Source: Datisca glomerata
Taxonomy: Eukaryota; Streptophyta; Magnoliopsida; Cucurbitales; Datiscaceae
DNA length: 64,000 nt
NCBI GenBank assembly: GCA_003255025.1
Contig: QANY01012022.1
Coordinates: 1-64,000 of the forward strand
Reading direction: 5' to 3'
A program made the translations under genes and the position numbers. This document shows positions 10,252 through 21,989 of this stretch, piece after piece (position 1 is the first letter of the stretch; each line of letters opens with the position of its first letter). The notes beneath the pieces are model-generated. The model ran no database searches. It had not been told where the DNA came from and saw nothing but the letters and a program-made list of their open reading frames with translations.

Positions 10252-11965
10252 TGTTCGATCGGCTTATAAAAATTTGACAAAAAATAAATGAACCACGAAT
10301 GGTTCGTGGGCGGTAAATTAAAAAAATTTCATAATAAACATTTAATCATACTAAATATGAAACATTTTCTATGCTCATGCATATTTAGATAAACGTATTT
10401 AGAATAGCTAGAAATAATTATATACTTTTTTGTATCGGAGAAATTTTAATTTTGTGGACTTCAAATAATCTTCACACCAACAAATATTCGTAGGATTCAT
10501 AAGCATATCTCACAAGGATGTCATCAGGAACTGATTGTGAGTTCTCAAAATAAGAGGGGGAGAAAAAACAAATTTTTCTTCTTTCTCTATAGATATCGGC
10601 GACAACTTCTAGGGGAGAGAAAACATTTTTCTTGCTCTCTGTAATCACACACTTAGGAGACAACCCTAATATCATCCCTTATATAATGATTATAGAATTT
10701 ACACATATACCCTTCTATTATAAACTACTGAAAATCTCCTCCCTACACCGCCCTCTGCAATATTTTTACATCTTCCCTAGAGCTAAAATTGTATTCAAAT
10801 TCATCAAACCAAATTGATAAATTAAATTAATCCTTATCAATTAATTAATTAATTAATTTTATTTACTAATTATCCAGTCATTAGAAAACACCAATTAATT
10901 AATTTAAATATTAATTTTACTTATCACTACTTTACTGATGACATCTATCACATAAGGGTTAGAGAAGTGTACATTGGTCTAAAATATGTTTTTGGTACAA
11001 CTAATGTTGTGTCACATTCTTGTCCTTAGGAGCTAATCTTGAGACCGAATGGACCCACATGAGTAAAGTTATAGGATTCAAATATTCAGCGAATTTATCT
11101 CCATAAATTCCTGATCTATTTATTCATGACATCGTACGACTCCACTATAAGTCCGATACTTAATCAACTCTCGATTCATGCACCTACATGTTCTGTTTGT
11201 ACAAATAAACACTTTAATTTCACGGTCCACATAATATTTTACTATGTTACCCTTCGTGAATATCAATAACAAGAGCGAGATGTAAAATTACCATTTGCTG
11301 TTAGTGAATTTTCTCGTACAGTTCACCATGTCTTATTCAATGATTCATTTTATCATGTACGTGGCCAAATTTATTTATTTACACACCAAACAATAAAGCA
11401 TAAGGTGATATTGTTGCATTTTGTAATCTAACCATGAATTTCGTATATGTAAATCATGTAACTCCAACATAGTTGAATTACGATCCCAATAGTCGATGTA
11501 TTGTACAACAATTCAAACTCACTCCTTTGGTGTATCGAAGACCGGAAATAACAAAACCACGTTTTGTATTCACCTAAGGATTAGGGTAATCACGAAAATA
11601 CCTTTAAAGTGTAACAATTAGATTTAGAGTCAGATAAATAACTTTGGTCCAAACTAGTTTGTTAGTAGTCTATTCAACATGTTCCATAACATATCTAGGT
11701 CAACCGTTAGAGTCTCCACTCTCATGTCACAAGACCGGCATCCTATGGTTCTACCTAAACGTCATAATCAGACTCGATTGCCCAGTCGATCCTTAGACTG
11801 CGAATAACATCCTAAACTATTTTAGAAGAGTTTCAGAATTTAAGTAAATTATAAACACACTTTAATTAAAAGAAAATTTTCATTGATTGTACATTAAATT
11901 TCAGAGAAATAACTAAATACTCACAAATAATTATTACACCTTACTTTATAAACACAATTCTAACA
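10252..11965 (-). repeat. 5' LTR of minus-strand Copia (1714 bp)
   Basis: Bounded by TGTT at 10252 and AACA at 11965 on the plus strand (TGTT...AACA on the element's own strand). Its inner edge abuts the primer site. Its outer 59 bases align with the 3' LTR remnant at 5581-5639. It contains TTAATTAATTAATTAATTAA-type runs near 10835-10858. No gene is seen inside; a 67-codon minus frame at 10472-10675 is not recognised. Confidence 0.7.
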
Positions 11966-12940
11966 CTTGATTCTATAATAAATTCTAGCAGAGTGACGAA
12001 TATAATATGATCCATGCTACTAGATTTTGGTGGAAAATGATTGAATGAGTCTATTACATTCAAATTTACAAAAGGAGAAGGACACAAAAGTTAACAAAAC
12101 TTGAATGTATGCATGGAACATTGTCTAGCAATATTTTTTTGTACAAGGAAACAAACAGAGGCAAATGGATTTGTCTGATACTAAGTGGGCCATGGATTAT
12201 CTAAGCGTGTTTTTGGGATCTAATCATCTTAAGGGCTCTCAAGTTGTCTGCACTGTTATGAATAGAAGTATAACATTAGCCCCCAATTGTACTTCCAATT
12301 GTGTTGACCTGGGTGAGAGCTTTTCATGAGTCTACACAAGGTTGTGATTGTGCAATGAGTGAGACGTATGAGGTGGAGACAACACACATGCATTACATGA
12401 TTTACAAATAAAATAATATGCAATATTAAGAAAAATGACAAAAGAGCTTGTGAAAAAAGTATTTCGGCTTGATTCTCTATCGATCTAAAATAATGTTAGA
12501 TTGATGTCCCTAGTAAAGTCGTCAAGATGTCGCGACGTGCCTATGAAAGGAGCGGTGATTGAAAAAAGATATTTTAAAAATAAATTTTGAGTAGCCACTA
12601 ATCAAAATAAGGCGTGATAGGTCACCCAAGTTTAAAATATTAGCCTACGAAAACTCAGAGCTGATTCATGAGTCCTTGTGTATGAAGAATGTAATAGTAC
12701 CCCACAACACTTATTATTTAAACGGTTACCAATTTTCACAAATGCTATAACTTGACAAACGGTCCTAAAAAGATACTTGATAAATTTCTTTTTTCATGTC
12801 TCGTTATATACTATCTTGTATCAGAATTGAAATTAGTTTTCGATATTATTGAGTGGCACTGAGCCATTGGAAAAAAACTTTATTAATTTGTTATTAAACA
12901 TATTTTATGTGTTTAGAAAATATAGGAACTAAGAATTGGA
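11966..12940. other. No gene seen
   Basis: AT-rich. The stretch 12500-12670 has a more complex, slightly GC-richer composition with CGTCGCGACG-like words, and may be an old LTR fragment, but I cannot define ends. Confidence 0.3.
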
Positions 12941-13315
12941 CTTCCAAATATAGTTTTTACTTAGATATCTTGAAACAATTAGGCTTTTAATATTTCTCAA
13001 AATATCATTTTATAATTTATATATGTACAAACTTATATTTGATGGAATTGAGATTGCAAAAATCATGTTCAAATAAAACCCGGATTCCTAAGTACGATTT
13101 CTTACATCTTGAATATAGAGAATTAGACTTCAATATCTCTAAATCCCATTTTTTGAAATTATTTTTAAGTTTAGAAAAAAAATATTAGAATTATTTTAGA
13201 CTTCTTAAATATAGTTTGTTACCTCTTGAGAATAGTGAATTGCACTTTCAATAACTCTAAAACCCGTAATCAAAACTTTAGATTCGAAAAAAATATTAAA
13301 TTATTTTTCAAACAT
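12941..13315 (+). repeat. Three diverged ~117-143 bp tandem units
   Basis: Units start at about 12941, 13084 and 13201, each opening with (A)CTTC(C/T)(A/T)AA(A/G)TA..(A/G)TTT. The units carry TCTTGA(A/G)(A/T)ATAG, AATT(A/G)(G/C)ACTTT and a T-rich end. Units 2 and 3 are the closest pair (spacing 117). Confidence 0.6.
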
Positions 13316-14699
13316 TAATTTAAATAATAATAATGACGATCATAATTTAAATCACCCTCATATATCTATTAATATGTTAGCATGTAGATAGAAAATAATA
13401 CGATGAAGAAAAACATATATACATCATATTTAATAAATAATATTGTTTACTATACTTCTAAAATAATCAGTAGATATTCACGATAGTGGTTTGGATCAGG
13501 AGAGTTATTGTTATTAAGATTAAACAAGAAGATCCTCCAAACCTACTTGAAGTAATGAGTCTCGTCAAACATGTAATATATCTTGTTGGAAATAGTTTCT
13601 TGAATTTTGGAGTTTTTGTTTTACCTGAGATGGCGGTTATTTTGGTCATAATTTGGTTAGATTTGCATAGTTTAATGAGAGTGGTTGTTAAACAGTGGTG
13701 ATGGTTCATTGAAAAAATCACTGGTAACGGGGAATGAAATAGTTAAAGTTTTTAGGGCAAAACCTTAAATTGTTGTATCTCTCTCCTTCTCTCTCTAAAA
13801 TTTCGTTTCATTTCGTTCTCTAGAAAAATCACTCTAATCTCCCCAAAGAATCACTGTTTTACAGGTGAAATTTAGGGTTAATGGTTAAGAAAATAAAATA
13901 TTTAATTTTCTAATTTTAAGAAGTAAATCAATGCTAAATATATTACCAATTACGAAGCATGTATCTAGACTTAATTTTGCACCATGCATTTCTTAATTAG
14001 AGAGGTTAGTGATTTTGTACCATGCATTTCTCTTGAAAAATCACGTGTTTTTACTGAGACATTATTTTTGAATAATAACAAAATGATTATTTTTATACTA
14101 CATGCGATATATTCTTATATAAGGTTCGCAAAGATTTACTAATTGATTTACAGTTCTATGGAGTTTAGCTCATTGGAACAAGATATTTATTCAAGAGTTC
14201 TTTATGATTTAGAAATATTTATTTTCACGGCATAATGCCGATGAGCACTTTACTAAGAAAGAAAGCCGCCATTAACTCTATCACATAGAATGACATACCT
14301 TGATCACTAACTGGAGTACCTAGTCAATGCACTAATGCATTTATAATGCATTCAAAGGACCAATGAGTCTATTTTCGGTAAAATACTAACTTACGAAAAT
14401 AATGACTCATTGCTAAAATATTATTACTGTTCATAATCTTGAGAGAGTTATAAAATCATATTTAATAGCTTTGTTATGTTGATCTACTACGATTGAGACT
14501 CTATGGGTAAACACATCTGTAGTTGTTAGATAGTAAGGATGCATATAGTCTCAATAGTATAATCCTTATACATTTTTAATTAAGCAACATAGTATCCTCT
14601 AATAGAATCTGTTTATGTCAATCATATTAAATTTCGTGCTTAGTATCTCTAATGAATTATTAGAGATTTGATAATGTTATTTGCGGCATCAAGTATAGA
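13316..14699. other. No recognised gene
   Basis: A 71-codon plus frame (13486-13701) and an 84-codon minus frame (13467-13721) overlap each other. Neither matches a family I know. CT-rich words at 13785-13810 and a GGTGAAATTTAGGG stretch follow. Codon content gives no support for coding, so I leave this unassigned. Confidence 0.3.
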
Positions 14700-15634
14700 A
14701 ATTATCATAGTTGATCAGTAGAACGAGATTGTTACATAAGGATATGATAGGTGTATAAATTAGTTCAATAGTACTTCATCTAATTATACATGGTGTAATA
14801 TTTTGGAGAAGCAACACATAATAGATAATATGTCAAGAATAATTGCATGGGATAATATAAAATGCGATTGAAATTCAATTACACTTTTTCAAAGTGAAAT
14901 TAATTTGAATTAATAGTTAATAAATCTTATCATGGTTTAATCGGTAGAGTTTATTAATTATTTAGGCAAGAGTATTTTTATCCTTATGATTCCTGTCTAG
15001 CAAATGAATGACTGTTAGATATACATATTTGTATATCTAATAGTCAATCATTAAACTAACTCGATCCTATTTTAACTAATAAACATTATTAATTAAAACT
15101 ACTTTAACTAATTTTAATGCATATATAATTTTTAGGCTAACATTGATTCCTCAATCATAGACATTGGATGTTACTTTAAGTATGAGGCTTCTCTCAGTCT
15201 AGTCTTAAGTTTTTTTTACATCACTAGTTGAGAGAATAAGAAATCCTAGATAACACAATCTCTAACTAAATATTTGAGAGAAAAATGAAAACTACTCTTG
15301 TTCTTGAGTGCTCACTCACTCGTGATTTGATTAAGGTCTAAAGAATAGGGTGGAAGATCACAAGGGATCGATATTAATGTAATTCAATCATACGGTAGTG
15401 TTGGAGGCGGTTTAAATGGCTGTGGGAGGAGCGGTTTCAAAGTGAAGGCATGCAGATCAAGGTGATGATTGGCTTAAAATTTTGAGGTTCAAGCCTTGAT
15501 GTGATTGAAAAAACAAAGAACTTTTGAGATTCACGCAACAAAGGTAATCTCTACATTCATTTCTATTGCATAGTCTTGGTTATGCAATTTATAAACTAAA
15601 TACCAGGATGATTTATGCTTTGATAATTCCTTCA
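14700..15634 (+). repeat. Probable LTR of a decayed Copia, left end unclear
   Basis: Its right edge, CA at 15633-15634, is followed by AATTAGTATCACATCCCTGG (15635-15654). This is a degenerate match to the Met-type primer site ATTGGTATCAGAGCC. The sequence before it has an LTR-like transcribed CT/AG-mixed region (15180-15560). Gag remnants of the same orientation lie downstream. The left end of the LTR is not found. Confidence 0.45.
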
Positions 15635-17149
15635 ATTAGTATCACATCCCTGGTTTTAATTTATTTTTTGGATTCCAATTGGTAGAACGAGTACTCTATG
15701 AGTAGTTAGATTCATAGATATTTAGCTTCTTTAGGATTGTTTTTATTTTAATCTCCCTTACATAACCATTACATGTTGACATATAATATTTTGTTCGTCA
15801 TGTCATTAGAGGGACAACCTACAAAGATGTTATTTTCCCATAGATTTGAAAATTTAGTTTTGATAGATTCTTGTAAACTTTATAGATGAAAGCAAGAATT
15901 TTAAATATGTAATAGTTTGAATCATATAAAGACCCAAGATGATCAATGCGAAAGGGAAGTTGAATAATGAATAAGATGACACAGTGGAACAATAGGCAGC
16001 TGCCACGTACGTTTTCTCTGAAGTATTTTTAACTTTTGTCATTTGTACCCTATTGTTTGAATATTTTGTTTTATTCCCTAGCATGCTAAGATAATTTATT
16101 TATGCATATCACTTTTTGATGCATGTGATTTCACGATTCTAGAAGGTAAATCGTTTGTATTGTATAAAGAAAGATAAAATTTTGCATAATCGATGTGTGG
16201 CTAACTAAGATATAATTTCTAAGATTAATTGTAGGCTGATCAAGTAATTGACTAAGTTCTAAGTGATCAAGTGATGCATCTCACTTATAGGATGATGTTT
16301 TAAAACATTTTATTGAGTATGAAAACGTGAACCTATAAATGATTGACACATCTTTTGGTCACTTAAGACTTGGTCAACTATTTGATTAGTCTAGAATTAC
16401 TCAATTTTAATTTTATTGCTAGATATTTAGTTATTTTAATTAAATTATAAGATCATTAGAATTTAGATAAAAGTATTTTGACCTTAAATTATAAACTGAG
16501 TATTGATTAATTGAGTAGGTTACTAAAGATTAGGTTGACTAATTACCTAATGACAACTAATCAAGTGGGAGCGGCATTCGTAAATCAAAACCAACTTTTT
16601 TTATTATTGGATTATAGTAACGTGTTAGGGTATCTCATCTTTAATATTGGAAGATCCTTAGCTAAAGGGTATTCAAAACATTAGATATTACCAATATGAT
16701 CTTAGTAATAATCACTTTGATAAGCATATACTGAGAACGACCTGCCTAACCAGGAGTTATCCATTTAACATGTGTCTGAGGGTGAAACTGGTGTACACTT
16801 GACTTGTTTCTGTGGTATCTCGTGTAAGCGATTATTATTAATTATTTTCGAGTGAAAGAGACAGAACATTACCTAATTACTATGCTAATACAAGATTAAT
16901 GGAGTGCTAGGTATGAATATCAAATTAATAATTTATTGGATTGATTATCTTACCTGACATATAAATTTACGTTCAGCATAGACATGCATATTTTTATGAG
17001 AGCTATTTTCATGTTTTAATATGTATGCTTAAGTAGAATGTGCATGTAATAATTAAATATTTTTAAGCTCAATATTGAAAAAAAAGTTGATGGAAGTAAT
17101 TATGTTTTATTGAAAGCGTAACCTTGACATGATCTTATCTGCTGAAGCA

Positions 17150-17852
17150 ATTAAGTTAACTCTTACGTATAATTTTCCTCAACTCCCACTAAACTTTCCT
17201 CTAAGGAGGTGACATGCATATTTCACATGAAATAGAAAGGATTAGTTGGCTCCTTACTACATGTTTGCCTCAAGGCCTGATGTGTTGTAGCAATAACATC
17301 GATTCATGTCCAGAGCTGTGGAAATAATGTTTAGTCTTCATGAAATGTTTAGAAACCATGGGTGACCAGAAAAGCTAAAGCTATAAAAGCTCTCATGAAT
17401 GCAAGGATGAAAGTTGGATCTCCCTTTACTTATGAAAAGTGCTTGGTTAACTTTATGAGATGAAAATCCTAGTTGCTGAAATCGATTTAGGGGCCCCGAT
17501 TAAAATGGTATTGGTATCTCTGTTAGACTCACTTAAAATGTTCAAGGTAAACTATGTCATGAACAAGCATGACTAAATCTTGACTGAGTTAATGAGACAA
17601 ATACAAATGGCATGTAATATACTGAACATTAAACATAGCGCCAATATGTCGCAAGCTTCTACTTCACTTCGGTCTAAGTCTATGAAGAAGAAGAAGGTTT
17701 CTAATCAAGAGGAATTAAAGAAGAAGGGAAAGAATAAGGGTAAGAAGAAGGCATATAATGTACTAACGACCATTGGAAGGCAAATTGTGAGGTCTTCTTG
17801 GGAAAGAAGAATAAAAGGACACGGTTCATTTGTACCATTGAGTCATGTTTAA
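17150..17852 (+). pseudogene. Copia Gag remnant
   Basis: About 17515-17600 encodes a 'SLLDSLKxFKVNYxMNKHD' block followed by LTELMRQIQMACNIL, the helix pair found near the end of Copia Gag. There is a stop at about 17574. The 90-codon frame from 17580 continues into a Lys-rich linker (KKGKNKGKKK), where the zinc knuckle would follow. The knuckle itself is not readable. Confidence 0.6.
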
Positions 17853-17857
17853 TTGGT

Positions 17858-17905
17858 GATTCTACTAGATCCTGATGTGTAGATTCTGCTAGATCCTGAT
17901 GTGTA
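17858..17905 (+). repeat. 24-bp tandem duplication in protease entry
   Basis: Two 24-base copies (17858-17881 and 17882-17905) that differ at one base. Each reads GATTCT(A/G)CTAGATCCTGAT followed by GTGTA. They lie where the Copia protease 'DSTRSWxxDSGATxH' block is expected. Confidence 0.75.
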
Positions 17906-17928
17906 GATTCTGCAACCACTGATAACAT

Positions 17929-19007
17929 TAGGGGTGAACAATTTCTTACCGAACCGAACCAAACTGAAAATGATCAGTTCAGTTTGTTCTTTAATAGTCA
18001 TCGATTTAATATAATTAAAGAACTAAAGTTTCAGTTCTGTTAAAAATTTTAGTAGGCTTGAAACGAACCAAATAGAATATATATATTATAAGTATTACAT
18101 ATAAATACTCATAAGTACAAACCCTAACTCATTTATACTCCTAGCAGCCTCCCTCTTCTCTCTTCTCTTCTCCTCTCTGTCTCTCTCTCTCCCCCTCTCC
18201 CTCTCCCTCTCCCTCTCCCTCTCCCTTGCTTTATTCCTTTCCATTCTTTCAGAAGCTCTAAAGATTGCTTCTCTTTCGCGAATATCTCTGAATAGATCTA
18301 AAGATTTCTTCAAAGCATATCTAAGATTGCTTCCAACCGTATCATTCTTTTAGAAGCTCTAAGATTGCTTCTCTCTCGTGGCCATCTCTACAACGTTCAA
18401 CCTTTTTTCCAAAGCGACAACGAGTAAGCAGATGAGTCATTCGGATCTAATATATCTACTTCTCTGTCATCTGCGCCATGTTCATTCTACTTCACTGACA
18501 TCTACATCTTGTTCGATCTCCTCCTAAGTAGCAACGAGGTAGGTAAAGGAGTTTCATCTCGTTCAATCTCCATGGCTTATGTTGTTGAAAAGTACAAAAG
18601 AATTTTCTATTATGTTTGTTTTAGCGCTATGATTTCCATTATAAACGGGTGTTGGGTTGCTTATTATAAGTTTGAATGTAATAAATTTTCTATGATTTTT
18701 CTCGTTACTTTTCTAGTTTAACACGTCCTGTTTCTTTTTTAGTACCAGGATTATTTTGTACAATTAGATCTTGATTTTTTTTTAGAAAAAATGGGTGATT
18801 TATGGATTGGATTACGGGATTTAGGGTTTGGATTTTAATGATTTTCATAGTGATGAGTGTTTTTACAATGTTACTATCGAACCATAGAACTGACCAAACT
18901 GAATCGAAAGTTCAAGTACGGTTCGGTTCAAAATATTGATGAACAAAACTTTTGGTTCAGTTCATTTTCCCCCAAAAATTTACTGAGTCGAATCGTGAAC
19001 ATCCCTA
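17929..19007. mobile_element. hAT-like non-autonomous transposon (1079 bp)
   Basis: Ends are TAGGGGTGAACA at 17929 and its near inverse GTGAACATCCCTA at 19007. Flanks are GATAACAT (17921-17928) and GATAATAT (19008-19015), 7 of 8 bases alike, which fits the 8-bp duplication made by hAT transposases. Both subterminal zones are rich in CGAACC/GGTTCG words. The interior has a TC-rich tract with CCCTCT hexamers (18165-18226). No transposase is present, so it would have needed one in trans. It disrupts a Copia protease region. Confidence 0.75.
18165..18226 (+). repeat. TC-rich microsatellite with CCCTCT hexamers
   Basis: TCTCTTCTCTTC-type run passing into about six CCCTCT units (18191-18226), inside the hAT-like element. 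Confidence 0.85.
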
Positions 19008-19097
19008 GATAATATATGAAATTCTTTGCAAGGATTCTAGCAGATGTAGATACTAAGTGAAGGAGAACTACAAGTAGTTCTCGGAATGAATTTGCGG

Positions 19098-19330
19098 GTT
19101 TTAATTGTCATATAATGCACCTAATAAAAAAAAGATTTCTCATGCTACCAAAATTTATCTATGGCAAATATGCTTGGGTCATGAATCTAAATGGGATACA
19201 AAAACTACTAAGAGGTAGACTTCTTAGCTCTTTGAGCATTGATGATTCACTAGTATGTGAATCATATATAGAAGGTAAAATGACCAAAAGGGAGAAAGAG
19301 AGAGCTTCAATGGAGTTTCAATTAAGTCTT
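19098..19330 (+). pseudogene. Copia pre-integrase (HHCC) remnant
   Basis: Reads as LNGIQKLL, LLSSLSIDDSLVCESYIEG and KMTKR, matching the 'LGHxNxxRIQKLVxxGLLxSLxVxxLPVCESCLEGKMTKRPF' zinc-binding block. The second Cys of CxxC is Tyr here, and the His part is frameshifted. It continues the Copia interrupted at 17928. Confidence 0.65.
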
Positions 19331-19393
19331 GTACTATGAGAAAATAATTAAAGTCAGAGCTTCAATGGACTTTTAGTGAAGGCTCAACCAGCT

Positions 19394-19690
19394 AGAAGAT
19401 AAAGAGAGAGGGAAAGAGAGAGAAAGAGAGAGAGAGACAGAGAGAGAGGAAGCGAGAGACAGAGAGGGATAAAGACACAAATAGAGACAAGAGAGAGAGA
19501 GAGTGATAGAGAGAGACATAGAAAGCGAGAGACAGAGGGATAAAGACACAAATAGAGACAAGAGAGAGAGAGAGAGTGTGATAGAGAGAGACATAGAAAG
19601 AGTCAGAGTTAGAGAAAAAGAGTGACAAAGAGAGACAAAGAGTGACAGAGAGAGAAAAAAAGAGAGAGATAGAGATAGAGATAAAGCTTA
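19394..19690 (+). repeat. GA-rich tract with a 73-75 bp duplication
   Basis: Purine run dominated by GAGA. A longer unit starting GCGAGAGACAGAG and passing through GGATAAAGACACAAATAGAG occurs at 19452-19524 and again at 19525-19599, nearly identical. Confidence 0.9.
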
Positions 19691-20613
19691 GTTGCTGGAG
19701 CTCATTATGGAAGACGGAGCTCATGTCAGTGCAGAAGGAGCTATTGTCGACGTAGAAGGAAGAGCTCACTGTCGGATAGCTCAAGATAGTCGTGGAAGAA
19801 AAGTTCCAATTAGAGAACTCGATCAACCCCTCGTGGAAGATGACTCCAAATGTAGAGGATGAAACTAAAATTAGGGATTATAGGGGAAAAGGCTAATGCA
19901 AGATGAAAACTCGGGTAATAGATGTGTATTACAATGTTGAAAATATTTGTTATCTTGGCTAAAGAAAATTCATGTTAGCCAAGAAAAAATAGCTCTCCAT
20001 CGCCTTTCTTGGTTGATGGTTTCAAGTAAACCATAATAAAATCTAAAACTCAAATTTTATACGAAGACAGAAGGATTGAGATTCTTTGCCAAAAAGAAAA
20101 TGTCGATTTTTAGGGGATGAATTTCTCATCTATAAACTTATATATGTATATATAAAATTCGGTATGTAGTTTTTTAATAATATCATGTGTCAATTTTCAT
20201 TATCTATAAATTCTGAAACTATTATTAATGCATTAAATGAAAGATTAATGAGTTTTTATAGCTCATTAATTAATTTAAGATTTCTAGAAAAATGAGTAAA
20301 GAAAAGTAATAGAAATAATTAAATTAAATGAAGAAATGCCAATGTATAATTAATTGTAAAAGTTAAAATTTTAACTAAAAATAAATATGAATCTAACTAA
20401 TAAATGCTTAATCGAAGTTAGAAATTAAGTGGTTAAAGAACATTGAAAAGACGGATTATTCTCAATATAAAATCTTTTACTCATGCTTGGAAATTTGATT
20501 ATTCAAAATATGTCGAATAACTTATATTCTTTAGATAGATAATTAATTCACTGAGTTTTGTTAATACAAATCCAAAGAGAGTTTCTGAGGAGTTGTTATC
20601 CCACTCCCTCAAT
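19691..20613. other. No gene seen
   Basis: AT-rich, with a few GAGCTC-containing words at 19695-19770 following the GA tract. No recognisable domain. Confidence 0.4.
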
Positions 20614-20673
20614 GACTCTCTCTTCATAACAACAATCAATAAAGACTCTCTCTTCATAACAACAATCAATAAA
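20614..20673 (+). repeat. Perfect 30-bp tandem duplication
   Basis: 20614-20643 and 20644-20673 are identical, starting GACTCTCTCTTCATAACAAC and ending AATCAATAAA. The exact identity suggests a recent event, such as a slippage duplication. Confidence 0.9.
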
Positions 20674-20948
20674 TTCCTCAGTTCAGTTTTCTAAGCCAAC
20701 GTGTTAAATTTTTTAATACCCCAAAGGCAGAACTAATTATTATTTACTTAAATATGGTAATGTATGATCCTTTATTAAGGAGTTAGCAATACCTAAAAGT
20801 CAACTAATTTTGAAGTGCCTTTGCCACTCCCTATTCAATTTTCAGTTGAATAGTTAACAAAGATATAATTATTCAACATCTACAAAATTTAATTTAAGAC
20901 TATACATTCTTGACCGGTGCACATATATTTTCAACGAATATTAGTATA

Positions 20949-21180
20949 TTTTTATTGATGCTTCTTGTCTAAGATAATAGTATTAGTTTCAATGTGGGGG
21001 GGGGGGGGGGGGAGGGCATATCACTTTATATCTAAGTGTGCTAGATTCTTTTTGAATATTTTCTGATTGATACTCCTTGTCTAAAGATAATAGTGTTAGG
21101 TTTAATGTGTAAAAGCGAGATTGAGGGTATCACTTCGAATCAGATTCTATTGGATGCTTTTTTAATACTTTCTTATTGAT
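20949..21180 (+). repeat. ~110-bp tandem units with a G-run
   Basis: ATTGATGCTTCTTGTCTAA (from 20954), ATTGATACTCCTTGTCTAA (from 21066) and a partial ATTGATGAATA (21174) mark units spaced about 112 and 108 bases. Unit 1 carries 17 consecutive G followed by AGGG (20996-21016). Unit 2 lacks the G-run. Confidence 0.65.
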
Positions 21181-21308
21181 GAATATATTTATCTTGAATT
21201 TGACTCATTGTGATGTTATAGAAACGCATGTGTGCTTTACGGGATGAGCCTATCGTTGAAGATGCCACACCTCACACCGAATAAAAGATAGTTGAAGAAA
21301 TTTGCATG

Positions 21309-21412
21309 AAATAAAGGTCTTGGACTTGGAGCCCGACCCACATCTTCCAAGAAAAAATGTCGATCGAAAATGTAGTTGTACAAAACTTGGAGCCCGACCC
21401 ACATCTTCCCAA
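21309..21412 (+). repeat. Short direct repeat around GGAGCCCGACCC
   Basis: CTTGGAGCCCGACCCACATC and following TTCC occur near 21316-21341 and 21388-21411, with ATGTCGATCGAAAATG between. No function assigned. Confidence 0.6.
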
Positions 21413-21507
21413 AAATTGTATTGAAGTAAAGCACTTGATGGCCTGGAAAAGGCCTAAGAGCTTGGTATGAATAACCCAAACTCACGTTGCTCACCAAATG
21501 ATTTATT

Positions 21508-21981
21508 GTGTCCACGTCAAAAAATTCACTCTTTATCTACAAGCAAGGTTCGTTGACAGTTTACCTACTAGTCTATGCAGATGACATCTTACTCATAGGT
21601 AGCAGTCCTAGGTTCATTGCCTCAAACATCAAGTCACTACACTCAGACTTTGCTTTAAAAGATCTTGGAGACATTCATCATTTCCTTGGTATTAAAGTCT
21701 TAAGAAGTCAGAGTGGTTTCCTCCTCAGACAATCCAAATACATTTCTATATTATTGAACAAAACTCAAATGCATAATTCTAAGCCCTGTCCAACACCTTC
21801 TACAACGTCCATCAAGTGCTCTCAATCTGAAGGTGACCTACTCTTTAATGCCTCGCACTACATAAGTGTCAGATATTGCCTTAATTGTCAGTCGTCTAAG
21901 TCAGTTCTTAGATCATCCCACCACTCTTTATTGGAAAGCATATCAAAGGCTACTCAGGTACCTAAATGGTACACTACATAA
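21508..21981 (+). pseudogene. Copia reverse transcriptase, C-terminal half
   Basis: 157-codon frame. YLLVYADDILLIGSS holds the YADD catalytic pair. FALKDLGDIHHFLGIKV and GFLLRQSKYISILL are the thumb/connection blocks. The frame opens with FIYKQGSL, corresponding to the strand before YADD. Similarity decays after the CPTP block (about codon 92), and the frame drifts before RNase H. Confidence 0.85.
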
Positions 21982-21989
21982 TGCCATTC

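Larger units (their letters stand above)
5581..11965 (-). mobile_element. Ty1/Copia retrotransposon, minus strand
   Basis: Read on the minus strand the order is 5' LTR (11965-10252), Met-type primer site (10250-10236), long leader (10235-8819), gag, zinc knuckle, protease, integrase, reverse transcriptase, RNase H (to 5654), polypurine stretch, and only the first 59 bases of the 3' LTR (5639-5581). Protease-integrase-RT-RNase H order is diagnostic of Copia. Coding regions are broken by frameshifts and stops. The truncated 3' LTR means no target duplication can be tested. Confidence 0.85.
15635..19345 (+). mobile_element. Decayed Copia body with hAT insertion
   Basis: Order is primer-site-like sequence (15635), non-coding leader to about 17150, gag remnant to 17855, duplicated protease entry (17858-17920), hAT-like insertion (17929-19007), and a pre-integrase remnant (19098-19330). 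The Copia part ends near 19345. Integrase core, RT and RNase H are absent. Confidence 0.6.

Noticed and set aside
13467..13721. Possible small gene on either strand
   Set aside because: The two overlapping frames exclude each other, and neither matches a known family.
18095..18313. Arg/Glu-rich minus-strand frame
   Set aside because: Translation of the TC microsatellite inside the hAT-like element.
19373..19826. Minus-strand Ser/Leu-rich frames opposite the GA tract
   Set aside because: Purely a translation of GAGA repeats.
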